Notes under the pieces: generated by a model
Database searches by the model: none
What the model saw: the letters and a program-made list of their open reading frames with translations, nothing else
What the model was told of the DNA's origin: nothing
NCBI RefSeq assembly: GCF_002005465.1
Contig: NZ_CP014691.1
Location: 806,001 to 870,000, forward strand
Reading direction: 5' to 3'
DNA length: 64,000 nucleotides
Source of the DNA: Neoasaia chiangmaiensis
Lineage (GTDB): Bacteria; Pseudomonadota; Alphaproteobacteria; Acetobacterales; Acetobacteraceae
Made by a program: the position numbers and the translations under genes
Part shown: piece after piece, positions 50,669-60,376 of the stretch
Position numbering within the stretch: the stretch's first letter is position 1
Layout of the letters: the number at the start of each line of letters is the position of its first letter

Positions 50669-52153
50669 GTGGAAAATGACAGTGCGGCGCTCGACAGGCA
50701 TACGATACGCGCTCTTTTCCATCAGGGCCGATACGATGAGGCGGTCGCCCTGGCCATACCGCTGGCACAGATCGATCAGCTTGCTCCTCATCCGTTCTCG
50801 GCGCTGCTCGACGATGCCGTCGCGCAGGATCGACGGCTGGAATACCTGATGCTGCTGGACAGGATCGGGCAGGCGGCGGCTCAGGACTGCCGGCTCCTCG
50901 ATCTTCGTGCCATCATCCTCCAGCAGATCGGGCGGCTCGACGAAGCGGAAAGCACCGTACGTCGTGCCCTGGTCGCCCGACCGCATCATCTTCCCAGCAT
51001 CAACCTGCTGGTGTCTATCCTGACGCAGGCCGGACGGTTCGAAGAAGCTGAAGCGATCCTTCGCGCGCAATACCGGACGCTCCCCGACGACCCGGCGACA
51101 ATCGCCAATCTTGCCGTCATCATGACGGCGCAGAACAAATTCGCCGAGGCGTTACAACTGTATCGGGAGGCGATCGCCCACGCCCCGACCCACGCCCAGA
51201 TCCGCCTGAACCATTCGATCGCCCTGCTGAAGGCCGGGTATTACACACAAGGCTGGGCGGAACACGAGTGGCGGCTCGATCTGCCCGGCCACACCAGCCT
51301 GCCGCGTGAAACCGCGCTGCCCAACCTGACGCCGGACCTCGACCTTGCGGATCGGCATGTCCTGCTGACGCAGGAAGAAGGACTGGGCGACACGTTGATG
51401 TATCTGCGTTACGTCCCGCTCCTGGCCGAACGCGGCGCACGCGTCACCATCTGGGGCGCTGAAACGCTGGCCGACATGATGCGCCGCGTGTCTGGCGTGG
51501 AACGGGTTCAGGTCGGCGGCGATACGCCCGATTACGACTATCACTGCCCGTTCATCAGCCTGCCACGCGCATTCGCCGCCACATCGACGCCCTTCGGTGT
51601 GGACGTGCCCTATCTGACAGTCGATCCGGCAAAGCGCGCGACATGGGCCAGACGCATGCAGGACGACCGTCTCCTGCGTGTCGGCGTGGTCTGGGCCGGT
51701 GCACCACGCCCCACCAATCCGGACGCCTTCATGCTTGACCAACGGCGTTCGATGCCACTTTCGGCCCTTGCACCGTTGTTCCGGTCCCGCAGCGCGACCT
51801 TCTACAGCCTGCAAAAGGGGCCGGCGACGGAACAACTCGACATCACGCTACCGGAATACCGACGGGTCGTGGACTGGTCGGACAGCCTGAACACCATGGA
51901 CGATACGGCTGCGCTGATCGCCAATCTGGACGTGGTCATTTCGGTCGATACGTCTGTCGTCCATCTCGCCGGTGCGCTCGGCAAGCGCGTTATTTTGATG
52001 GATCGCGTCAACCCATGCTGGCGCTGGCTACATGACCGGACAGATAGTCCATGGTATCCGGATCTGACGATCGTGCGCCAGAGCATGCCGTGGCAATGGT
52101 CGGACGTCGTGCAACGTGTGGCGGCTTTATTGCGCAAGGAACGCCGAAAATGA
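50669..52153 (+). CDS. Tetratricopeptide-repeat protein with glycosyltransferase-like C-terminal domain (second copy)
   Basis: 494 residues from GTG 50669. TPR units occupy about the first 200 residues (for example AESTVRRALVARPHHLPSIN, AEAILRAQYRTLPDDPATI type), followed by a domain like that of the 17583 gene: VLLTQEEGLGDTLMYLRYVP, VGVVWAGAPRPTNPDAF, and LDVVISVDTSVVHLAGALGK. The core motif GLGD plus SVDTxVxHLAGALG is shared, so they are paralogues, not close copies. Cytoplasmic by lack of signal. Its stop overlaps the kinase start (ATGA). Confidence 0.8.
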   Translation: MENDSAALDRHTIRALFHQGRYDEAVALAIPLAQIDQLAPHPFSALLDDAVAQDRRLEYLMLLDRIGQAAAQDCRLLDLRAIILQQIGRLDEAESTVRRALVARPHHLPSINLLVSILTQAGRFEEAEAILRAQYRTLPDDPATIANLAVIMTAQNKFAEALQLYREAIAHAPTHAQIRLNHSIALLKAGYYTQGWAEHEWRLDLPGHTSLPRETALPNLTPDLDLADRHVLLTQEEGLGDTLMYLRYVPLLAERGARVTIWGAETLADMMRRVSGVERVQVGGDTPDYDYHCPFISLPRAFAATSTPFGVDVPYLTVDPAKRATWARRMQDDRLLRVGVVWAGAPRPTNPDAFMLDQRRSMPLSALAPLFRSRSATFYSLQKGPATEQLDITLPEYRRVVDWSDSLNTMDDTAALIANLDVVISVDTSVVHLAGALGKRVILMDRVNPCWRWLHDRTDSPWYPDLTIVRQSMPWQWSDVVQRVAALLRKERRK

Positions 52154-52791
52154 CGGAATTCAACGAAGCATTGGCGCGCGCGAAAGCCCTGCTTTCCCGA
52201 GAGGACGCGGAGCGTGTCATTCTCGGCCTCGCCGGACCGCCGGGGAGCGGCAAATCCACACTGGCCGCACGTCTGGCGGTCGAGTTCGGCGATACGGCGA
52301 TCGTCGTGCCGATGGACGGCTTCCACCTTGCCGACGTCGAACTCGCCCGCCTCGATCGGCGGCAACGCAAGGGCGCGCCGGATACTTTCGACGCCCACGG
52401 CTTCGTCGCACTTCTTCGCCGCCTGCGCGAGGAGACGAACCATATCGTCTATGCCCCCTTCTTCGATCGCCGCATCGAGGAGCCGATCGCGGGCGCGATC
52501 CCGGTGCTGCCGGAGCACCGGCTTGTCATTGTCGAAGGCAACTATCTGCTTTGCGAGGGCGCATGGTCACCGGTCCGTCATCTTCTGGATGAAGCCTGGT
52601 TCGTGCAGACCGAGGCCGTTCTTCGTCATGGCTGGCTTCGGGACCGGCATATCAGCTTCGGTCGCACGCCTGCCGATGCGCAGGCATGGATCGCCGCCAC
52701 GGACGATCCCAATGCCCGCACCATCGAGGCCACTTTGCCGCATGCGGACTGGGTGTTCGATAATACGCCGCTCGAGGTCGACCCTCAGTAA
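52150..52791 (+). CDS. P-loop kinase of the uridine kinase / phosphoribulokinase-like family
   Basis: 213-residue cytoplasmic nucleoside/nucleotide or sugar kinase. Walker A GPPGSGKST (29-37), VPMDGFHLAD (substrate-binding Asp/His), and VEGNYLL (strand with the family Glu), then RDRHISFGRTPADAQAW. This group (YFH7/YggC-like) has an uncertain substrate; fructose or another small hydroxylated molecule is possible. The ATG overlaps the TPR gene stop by 4 bases. Its last 7 bases overlap the convergent tamB. Confidence 0.85.
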   Translation: MTEFNEALARAKALLSREDAERVILGLAGPPGSGKSTLAARLAVEFGDTAIVVPMDGFHLADVELARLDRRQRKGAPDTFDAHGFVALLRRLREETNHIVYAPFFDRRIEEPIAGAIPVLPEHRLVIVEGNYLLCEGAWSPVRHLLDEAWFVQTEAVLRHGWLRDRHISFGRTPADAQAWIAATDDPNARTIEATLPHADWVFDNTPLEVDPQ

Positions 52792-55700
52792 TCGAACCCG
52801 TAGCTCAGTCCGACGCTGGAGCCCGGATCGTTCTCCGGCGTCGTAAAGCCCGTCACCTGCCCGCCCGTGCCCACCGTCGTGTTCAGCTTCAGGCGGCGCG
52901 TCAGGTCGACCTGCACCTGCGCCTGCGTGCCGGAACCCGATGTCGCCTGCTTGGCGCCGACATACACGCCCTTCATGACGTATTTTCCCGCCTCCAGACT
53001 GGCACCGCCGTTGTTGACGCCACTTCCGCCGCCGACTGCCAGACGATCCAGCCCGAGGGCATTGCGTACCTTGCCGAGCGGATCGAAAGCCGAGCCGCCC
53101 GTCAACTGGGCGACGGCGGTCGCCAGTTCCGCAAGCTGCGTGGTCGACAGCTTGGCCGTCGTCGTGCCGAACAGCAGCATGGCCAACACCTGATCCCGCG
53201 GCTGTTCGGGGATAGAGCGGAAGTCGATCTTCGGCGCGCTGGCGTAGCCGGTCACCAACAGACTGGCCAACGTGCCTTCCACGTTACGATCCGCCCGGAA
53301 ATCCAGCGTCGGGTCGAGTTTGTGCGTCACGCCGCTGCCGTTGAAGCCGACGCGGCCATGCGTGAAGTTGAGGTTGACGCCCGCCAGGTTGAAATTGCCG
53401 CGCCGCAGATCAAAGCCGCCATCGACCACCGGCGCGGAACTCACGCCCCCGACATGCAGCTTACCCATCATCTCGGCATCCAGCCCATGCCCGCGCACGA
53501 AGAACTCGCCGGGTGACACCACATTCACGTCCAGCCCGATAATCATGCTCGAGGTCGAGACGGCCTGCTGTTCGCCCGGACGGATCACGTTGAGCTGCGG
53601 CACGGAAGCCGGCATGGAATTGGGAATATTGATCGTCGCCGTCGGGATGCGCACGTTTCCGTCCACGTCGATCCGGGTCGTCGCCTGACCGTGAATGCGC
53701 AGCGCCGTATCGATTGTCGCCGTCAGCAGATCGCTGGCAATCGGCTGCGCGCCCTTCGAGTCCACATGAATATCAAGCGGCATACCCGGCCGGAACGCGC
53801 CGATCGTGCCGTTCAGCGCGATGGTGCCCGTCCCCGCGTGCGCCAGTATATTGTCGACCGTGACGCTGTCCCCGGCGGAGGTTATCGCGCCGTTGATGCC
53901 GTAAAGCCGCACGCCCTGCGCATAATCATTAAAGCTCGCATCATGCAGATCGATACGCCCCGTGGCGCGCGGCGCAGCCATCGACCCGCTTACACCCATA
54001 TCGATCGCGACCTGTCCCGCCACGGCACGCCCCTGCGCCCCCAATATCGCATCCGCAATCGCCAGATCGACATGCCCGTTGGCCTGCAAGCCGATGCTGC
54101 CTGTCTTGCCCGTCGGCACCGTGCCACGAACCGTCAGATCCAGCCGACGACCGGCGTTCAGGGCGGCATCGATCCGCGCGCTGACGCCTTGCAGCACGGC
54201 GTTGGCATCTAGCGATGCCGCCGGCAGGGACGCCGCCGGGCCGGTCTGCATTTTCAGGCCGCGCGCCTTGAGCGCTATTGTGCCGGTCGGTTTCTGCAAC
54301 GTGCCCGCAACGCGGGCCTGACCGCTGATCGTGCCCGATGCCGCCAGGTTCGGCGCAAAAGGCTTCGCCAGCGCGGGCGTCACGTTATCCAGACGCACAG
54401 CCAGGTTCAGCGCGGGTTTGATCGTTCCGGACAGGTCGATGATCGCGGGGCTCACGCGCGGGGGCGCGACCGTCAGGCGCAGATGATCGACTCCCGTTTT
54501 CTCGCCGAACGACACCAGACTGGGCCCGGAAAGATTGAGCGCCTCCCCCTTCGCCACGGCGGCAAGACGTGCAACCCTCACCTCCTTCCTCGGCAGGTCG
54601 AGGCGCAACGCGGTATCGAGACTGGCCGGGGCACCCGCGACATTCTGCAAGGCAGCGCGCGCCGTCACATCCAGACCCGAGAGTTTACCACGCGCCGTTG
54701 CGTTGGCGCTGCCCGTGATCCCTTGCACCGCAAGACCCGCCGTCGCCAGCTTGAGGTCAAAATCCGGGTCGTCCGTCGGATCGGCAATCCTGCCACCCAG
54801 ATTGATGCGATCCACGCGGGCGATTGTCGATTGGAGCGCACCATCCAGAAGGACGGCGACGGAAGCCGGACTTTGCGGATCGAGCTGCGTCGTATGCACG
54901 CCGAGCGTCAGATGACCGCCGAGTTTCTGCCCGGCGAGGTTGCTGAAATCGGCCAGACGTCGAACCTGGATATCCAGATCGCCAAGAGGCACCTTCGCCC
55001 CGGACGGCAGGGTCAGTGCGCCCTTACCCTGCATGCTGTTCCAGGAGAGGTTATGCAGATCGACGTGCAGCGCTCCCTTGTCGTCACGCGCCACCGCCGT
55101 ATCGAGTGCGAGCCTTGCCCTGTCGAGGGTCCCGTCCGCCGTGATCGTGCCGCTTGGCGCGCCCGGCAGATGCGCGAAAGCGGCATCCAGGGTAAGCGGT
55201 CCCTCCGGCACACTGTTCGTGCCGAAAACGCTCGCCAGATGTGCCTTGGCGGAAAGATCGTCCGTCGGACCTTCGGCGTGAAGAGCCAGATCGGCATACC
55301 CGCGCAGGCTCGGCGCCACCTTGGCCAGATCGGTGATCGACAGGGTGCCGTCGCTGGTCACGACGGTCTTGTCGGCAACTTCGATTGTCGCACGATCGGC
55401 GAGATGCAGCGCCTGACCATCGACCGCCAGCTGCGTGACATCGAGGGTCCGGCTGGTCTTGTCACCATGCTGCCGCGTCGTCATCGCCGCATCCAGCGCC
55501 AGCCTGCCATCCGGACCGATCAGTCCCACCGCTTGCGCCATCCCCCCGGTCAGGCCCACATCGCCACGCAACCGCAGCGTCAGCGCGTCGGATGCCTTGA
55601 CCGGCATGGCATAGTCCACATGCAGCACGCCGTGCCCATGCAGATCGACATTCCCCAGTCGGGCCAGCGGCACGAGATCCGGTAACGTCAGATCGATCGT

Positions 55701-56966
55701 ACCCTGCGGCGCGGGCTTCAGGTGCGATCGGGTCTGCGCCTGAAGCAGTGGGTGCGACACTGTCAGGGTAATCGGAAAACCCGCGCCATTCGGCTGGGCA
55801 ATCAGATCCGCGACAATCGGTGCGCTGGCCAGAAGGGTCGGCTGCGAACCGGGGATGCGCGTCCCCTGCGACGTCAGATGCAAGTGCAGTCGCGTCGCCA
55901 GCGGATCGGCGCCTTCCTGACCGTCGAAATCCGCGCGCAGATGTTCGACCCCCGCGCCGGAGGCCGACAGCGCATCGACATCCAGCGCACCCTGCCCGAG
56001 CGGCGCGCTCATCGGGCCATGCAGTCGGGCATCGAGCGCGAGATTGTTCCAGCCCACGCCCGGCATCGGTGTCATGGCGGGCGCATGGGCCCTGATCGCA
56101 AGATTGACGCCCTTCCCCAGAAGGTCGAGCCTGCCGCCGATCGCCGCCGTGACCGGTCCGGCCTGCGCACCGAAGTCCAGCGCCACGTCACGCAGGGGGC
56201 CGTTCAGATCCAGATGCAGGTCCGCCGGATCGAATTGCGGCAGCTTGCCGACATGCGTGATGAACCCGCCCGCCCCATCCTGCGCCGTCAGATGCAGATT
56301 GATGGCCCCGCGGGGGGTCGCCGATGTCAGGCTGATGTGACCCGGCGCGTCCAGACGTCTGAGTTCAAGCGCGATATCCGTGCGCGGCAGCGCATCGAGC
56401 GCCGGCCCATCCAGCAACGGTGCGAGATCCTGCACATGCAGCCGCCCGTCGACGGCAAATTCGGCCGGCACACCGGCCAGCGCCGCACCGATCGACAGGC
56501 GACCGACATGCAGGGATGCCAGATCGATGCGCAGGGACAGGGATGATTTGCCACTCGATGGCCTGGATGGCGCCGTGCTGCTGGCCGAAACAGGCTGACG
56601 CAGGATCGCCAGACGATCCATCGTCAGCGCGTGGATATTGACGTCCTTGTGCAGCAGCGAGAGCGGCGACCAGGCGAGATGCAGCGCATCGATCGTCAGC
56701 CAGGCGCCATCGGCGTCGCGTACCGCCAGATGTCGGATATGCAGGTTTTGCGGAAAAGTCCCGTGGAACCCCTCCAGCGCCACCATGCCACCGGAGAGCG
56801 ATCCGGCTTCACGTTCGATGAAGCGCTGGCCCGGTCCGATATTGGCGCCGACGAGGATGATCGCCAGTACCAGCGCGATCAGCCCGCCGGGTATGGCAAG
56901 CAGCAGGATCGCCGCCCATTTCGCGATGCGGCGTCCACGACGGTTCGGATGCACATCCCCGGCCAT
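52785..56966 (-). CDS. tamB: Translocation and assembly module protein TamB
   Basis: 1393-residue inner-membrane-anchored protein spanning the periplasm. An N-terminal hydrophobic helix (ILLLAIPGGLIALVLAIILVG, here split as ILLLAIPGGLI and ALVLAIILVG) is followed by a very long beta-rich, repetitive AsmA/TamB groove and the conserved C-terminal DUF490 part near IDFRSIPEQPRDQVLAMLLFG. It moves lipids or assembles outer-membrane proteins together with TamA. ATG 56966 overlaps the tamA stop (TGATG) and fixes the start. Confidence 0.94.
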   Translation of the reverse strand: MAGDVHPNRRGRRIAKWAAILLLAIPGGLIALVLAIILVGANIGPGQRFIEREAGSLSGGMVALEGFHGTFPQNLHIRHLAVRDADGAWLTIDALHLAWSPLSLLHKDVNIHALTMDRLAILRQPVSASSTAPSRPSSGKSSLSLRIDLASLHVGRLSIGAALAGVPAEFAVDGRLHVQDLAPLLDGPALDALPRTDIALELRRLDAPGHISLTSATPRGAINLHLTAQDGAGGFITHVGKLPQFDPADLHLDLNGPLRDVALDFGAQAGPVTAAIGGRLDLLGKGVNLAIRAHAPAMTPMPGVGWNNLALDARLHGPMSAPLGQGALDVDALSASGAGVEHLRADFDGQEGADPLATRLHLHLTSQGTRIPGSQPTLLASAPIVADLIAQPNGAGFPITLTVSHPLLQAQTRSHLKPAPQGTIDLTLPDLVPLARLGNVDLHGHGVLHVDYAMPVKASDALTLRLRGDVGLTGGMAQAVGLIGPDGRLALDAAMTTRQHGDKTSRTLDVTQLAVDGQALHLADRATIEVADKTVVTSDGTLSITDLAKVAPSLRGYADLALHAEGPTDDLSAKAHLASVFGTNSVPEGPLTLDAAFAHLPGAPSGTITADGTLDRARLALDTAVARDDKGALHVDLHNLSWNSMQGKGALTLPSGAKVPLGDLDIQVRRLADFSNLAGQKLGGHLTLGVHTTQLDPQSPASVAVLLDGALQSTIARVDRINLGGRIADPTDDPDFDLKLATAGLAVQGITGSANATARGKLSGLDVTARAALQNVAGAPASLDTALRLDLPRKEVRVARLAAVAKGEALNLSGPSLVSFGEKTGVDHLRLTVAPPRVSPAIIDLSGTIKPALNLAVRLDNVTPALAKPFAPNLAASGTISGQARVAGTLQKPTGTIALKARGLKMQTGPAASLPAASLDANAVLQGVSARIDAALNAGRRLDLTVRGTVPTGKTGSIGLQANGHVDLAIADAILGAQGRAVAGQVAIDMGVSGSMAAPRATGRIDLHDASFNDYAQGVRLYGINGAITSAGDSVTVDNILAHAGTGTIALNGTIGAFRPGMPLDIHVDSKGAQPIASDLLTATIDTALRIHGQATTRIDVDGNVRIPTATINIPNSMPASVPQLNVIRPGEQQAVSTSSMIIGLDVNVVSPGEFFVRGHGLDAEMMGKLHVGGVSSAPVVDGGFDLRRGNFNLAGVNLNFTHGRVGFNGSGVTHKLDPTLDFRADRNVEGTLASLLVTGYASAPKIDFRSIPEQPRDQVLAMLLFGTTTAKLSTTQLAELATAVAQLTGGSAFDPLGKVRNALGLDRLAVGGGSGVNNGGASLEAGKYVMKGVYVGAKQATSGSGTQAQVQVDLTRRLKLNTTVGTGGQVTGFTTPENDPGSSVGLSYGFDY

Positions 56967-59023
56967 CAGAACGTCTCCCCGAGACCGATATAGAGTTCCC
57001 ACTTGTCGCCATGCGGCGGGCGGTTGGCGGGTAGCGCCACGTCCAGCCGCACCGGACCGATCGGCGTATAATATCGCACGCCCGCGCCGTAGCCGACTCG
57101 CAGCGTGCCCTGGAACGGGCGACTCCCGGCACCGACCTGACCGGCATCGACGAAGGCCGCCGCGCCGAAGCTTTTGCCGAAGCGCTGCCGATACTCCACC
57201 GTTCCGGCGTCCAGCGATGTCCCGCCGATGCCGTATTTACCGTATTGCGGCCCCACACCCTGATAACGGAAGCCGCGAACCGTTGCCGGACCACCAGCAT
57301 AGAGACGTTGGTCCGGCGGAATCTGATAGGTCGACGCACCCTGAACAGAACCGACGAGGCCGCGCACGGCGATCACGCTGCGTCCGGGCCGGGTCAACCC
57401 GAGACGGTGCAGATCGAAATAGGTCGAGGCCGCCGCACTCATGATGGTGAAGAACGCATCACCGTGCTCCAGCGATTCGGAAGGCGTGACATTGGCATTG
57501 AACCGCATGCCGTGTGTCGCCGGGTCGATGGGGTTGGACAGGTCCGTATTGTCGAACGTCGCGCTCAAGGGGACGGAGGCGATGAAATAGTCCCGCGTAT
57601 CGCCGAACTGGCGGATCGCTTCCTGCTCGACCGAAAGACTGCCCGCCACGCTCCAGTGCCGCGTCAGGCGTCTTGTGATGCCGCCCCGCACGAGCAGTGC
57701 TGTCTGATGATAGGAATAAAGCAGCTGCCGGATGCCCTCGACCCGAAGGCTGAGGTTCTGGTCGCGGCGAAAGAAATCGGGTTTGAGGAAATCGGCGTAG
57801 ACGTCGTAACCGAGCCCCTGTTGTGCGGTGCCCCCTACGCCGGTAATCAGCGCCGTCAGTTTCAGCTGCTCCGCGGCGCCCAACAGGTTATGGTGGGTCC
57901 AGCTTGCGCCCACGCGGCCGCCGAGATCCGTGGAATAGCCGATCTGCGCCGAGACCGTATGCCGCTTGGCTTCCTGAAAGGTGAAATCGAGCGGCATGCC
58001 CTGGCTCACGCCGGGTGTCGTCCGACCGTTGGCTAGCGCAACGAGCGGCGGCTGATTCCTGACGGCCACCGATGCGAATACGCCGACGGCAGCCAGATCC
58101 TGACGCGCCGCCTCGATTGTGGAAGGCTGATAGAGCTGGCCTTCATGAATGGTCAACCGGCGGCGCAGATAACGCTCCCGGACATGCGACAGGCCGCTGA
58201 AGTGGATGGGGCCGATATCGACGACCGGCCCCATGCCGACATGAAACGTCAGATCGAGCGTTTGCGTGGCAGGCCGGAGATAGGCAACGGGCGCGGAGAC
58301 ATTGGCCTGCGCATGGCCTTCTTCCTGAAGCGCCGTTTGCAGGTTGCCCTGCGCGGCCAGGATGTCGGATGCCACGGCCGGCTGGCCTTCCCTGAGACCG
58401 AATGCCGCACGCTGCGCGGAATCGAGTGTCACCGGTGTTGTGCCACCCGTTGGACCGGCATTCTTCTGATCCTGCACGGGTCCGCTGGCCAGCGTGATAT
58501 GGCCGATCCTGAAGACCGGACCCGACTGCGTTGAAATCGTAATGGTGGCCCTGGTGCCCTTCGGCAGGTCCTGAAGCCATTGCGGCAGGGAAGGATCGCG
58601 TCCGTCCACGCTTTTGCTACCCGGCGCGGCCACGGAGATCGTCACCGCCCCATCATAATGCCCGAGACTTTCCAGCGCACCCTTGATCCGGTCGTAGTCA
58701 CCACGGATACGCCCCGCCAGCGCATATGGTCCGACAGCCGAAGTTTTCTGCAGGGACAGGAGAGTGGACGACGCCTGTATCATGCCATCCAGGCTGGCGT
58801 CGCCGGACGGTTTGACAACAACCGCATAGCCCTGCGGATCGGCAGCCTGCGCTGTCCCGAATGGAAAACCAGGTCCGGATGCCGCCCGCATCCCCAGCAG
58901 CAGGAGTGCCACGCCGCCACCGAGCAGCGCTCCATTCCACACCCGGCATGACGGACGATGACGGTCGCCGACCCGCCACACCGGTGCGACAGGCCTGATG
59001 TATGGCGTACGGCTCTTTTTCAC
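56966..59023 (-). CDS. tamA: Translocation and assembly module protein TamA (BamA/Omp85 family)
   Basis: 685 residues with a signal/anchor region (LLGGGVALLLLGMRAASG), POTRA domains at about 60-320 (PVFRIGHITLASG, GPVVDIGPIHFSGLSHVRERYL) and a C-terminal Omp85 barrel with the VRGF motif (ATVRGFRYQGVGP) and a terminal GLGETF with final Phe. GTG 59023 follows GGGAG by 5 bases; a TTG at 59041 is also in frame. Directly precedes tamB with one-base overlap, the usual order. Confidence 0.94.
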   Translation of the reverse strand: MKKSRTPYIRPVAPVWRVGDRHRPSCRVWNGALLGGGVALLLLGMRAASGPGFPFGTAQAADPQGYAVVVKPSGDASLDGMIQASSTLLSLQKTSAVGPYALAGRIRGDYDRIKGALESLGHYDGAVTISVAAPGSKSVDGRDPSLPQWLQDLPKGTRATITISTQSGPVFRIGHITLASGPVQDQKNAGPTGGTTPVTLDSAQRAAFGLREGQPAVASDILAAQGNLQTALQEEGHAQANVSAPVAYLRPATQTLDLTFHVGMGPVVDIGPIHFSGLSHVRERYLRRRLTIHEGQLYQPSTIEAARQDLAAVGVFASVAVRNQPPLVALANGRTTPGVSQGMPLDFTFQEAKRHTVSAQIGYSTDLGGRVGASWTHHNLLGAAEQLKLTALITGVGGTAQQGLGYDVYADFLKPDFFRRDQNLSLRVEGIRQLLYSYHQTALLVRGGITRRLTRHWSVAGSLSVEQEAIRQFGDTRDYFIASVPLSATFDNTDLSNPIDPATHGMRFNANVTPSESLEHGDAFFTIMSAAASTYFDLHRLGLTRPGRSVIAVRGLVGSVQGASTYQIPPDQRLYAGGPATVRGFRYQGVGPQYGKYGIGGTSLDAGTVEYRQRFGKSFGAAAFVDAGQVGAGSRPFQGTLRVGYGAGVRYYTPIGPVRLDVALPANRPPHGDKWELYIGLGETF

Positions 59024-59175
59024 CGTGTCTCCCAACAGCAAGTCATGAACGGATCGGATCGCGCGGTATGGGCGACGATTACTGACATGAACGTCTCTTC
59101 ATGGGCCGCAAGCCGCAGGCCGCTGTCAAGAGGGCTGCCAGCGCGGCGCGTCTTTCTCGTGGCTGACACACGACG

Positions 59176-60162
59176 ATGCAACCCATACGATTGTCGTGCA
59201 GCGGCTTTCCGCGTTATGTGCGCTCAATGCATGACGCGATCACGCGCCGACGCCCGCCCACGGACGATGACGGCCTCGAACACTGGACCGCCCCGCCCTG
59301 TCACAAGAGCGGACGACGCATGGGCCGCCACGCACGCGCAGCCCGTCGCGTCGGCCTTATCTGTCTGTGGACGCTGATCGCCAGCGGCCCGCAGGCAATC
59401 CTGATCCGTCGGCACGGCACTGCGAAAATACGTTTCGCCCGCTTTTTCTGGGCGAAAGTATGTGTCCTGCTGGGCCTGCATGTTCAGGTGCGCGGGACGC
59501 TGGCCGGAACTTTCCGCGACCGTCGTGCCGTGGCGCGTGGCGAAAGGCCCGTCATCTTCGTGGCCAACCACTCCTCATGGCTCGATATCCCGGTGGTCGG
59601 CGGCGTTCTGCCCACCGTTTTCGTCGCCAAGAGCGAGATCGCCGGCTGGCCGATCATCGGCACGCTGGCGCGCCTGGGCCGGACGATCTTCGTCAGCCGA
59701 CAGCGCAACAATACCGGTCGCGAATTACAGGACATGACCGATCGCCTCGCGGATGGCGACAACCTCCTGCTCTTCCCCGAAGGCACCTCCACCGACGGCT
59801 CGCGGGTGCTCCCGTTCCTGTCGTCCTTTTTCGCCGTCGCAAAACCGGGCCGGCTGGAGCAGGCTGGCGCGCCTGTCCCGCCCAAGGTTCTGATCCAGCC
59901 GGTTTCCGTCGTCTATGACCGGCTGGAGGGCCTGCCGGTCGGTCGCGCGCGCCGTTCCGTATTCTCGTGGTATGGCGACATGGACCTCGCACCCCATATC
60001 TGGAAGATCGGCCAATGGCGCTCCATGCGCGCCAGCGTCGTCCTGCACCCGCCGATCGATCCGGAGCAGTTCCGCACGCGCAAGGAACTGGCGAATGCCG
60101 TTCACCGTATCGTCAACGAAGGCGCTGCCGAACTCCGACAGGATCGACGCGATGATGCTTGA
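59176..60162 (+). CDS. plsC: 1-acyl-sn-glycerol-3-phosphate acyltransferase (PlsC family)
   Basis: Transfers an acyl group to lysophosphatidate in phospholipid synthesis at the inner membrane. Motif I is NHSSWLDIPV (NHxxxxD), motif III FPEGTSTDG, with VFVAKSEIAGWPIIG between and a LIQPVSVVYD motif IV. Start is uncertain: ATG 59176 is the longest; ATG 59227 and 59320 are alternatives, and the family-like part begins only near ARRVGLICLWTLIASG. The intergenic space to tamA holds the divergent promoters. Confidence 0.88.
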   Translation: MQPIRLSCSGFPRYVRSMHDAITRRRPPTDDDGLEHWTAPPCHKSGRRMGRHARAARRVGLICLWTLIASGPQAILIRRHGTAKIRFARFFWAKVCVLLGLHVQVRGTLAGTFRDRRAVARGERPVIFVANHSSWLDIPVVGGVLPTVFVAKSEIAGWPIIGTLARLGRTIFVSRQRNNTGRELQDMTDRLADGDNLLLFPEGTSTDGSRVLPFLSSFFAVAKPGRLEQAGAPVPPKVLIQPVSVVYDRLEGLPVGRARRSVFSWYGDMDLAPHIWKIGQWRSMRASVVLHPPIDPEQFRTRKELANAVHRIVNEGAAELRQDRRDDA

Positions 60163-60376
60163 CTTGGTCAGGCAGAGGCTCGCAACATCGACATCGGATC
60201 TTGGCGAATCTTTCTGTTCGGGGAGACGATTCTGATCGATCGCTTTTTTTTCTGTCGGGTTTCGCCCTTCCGGGCCGTTTTAGGGCGAGATCGGACTTGA
60301 TCGCCCGGACGATCCGCACGATGTGTGCGCAAAACCGTGGCGGATGCGCCACCGCGCAACATGAGGATCGATCAGC

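Noticed and set aside
54483-55685. 400-codon open frame antisense to tamB
   Set aside because: Lies wholly inside tamB, with low-complexity Arg-rich protein and no domain.
60163-60376. Possible terminator or Fur-like site between plsC and miaB
   Set aside because: There is a T-run (TTTTTTTT) after a short GATCGATC and a 7-bp stem TCGCCCT/AGGGCGA, but the stem is not followed by T and the T-run has no good stem. Nothing is convincing.
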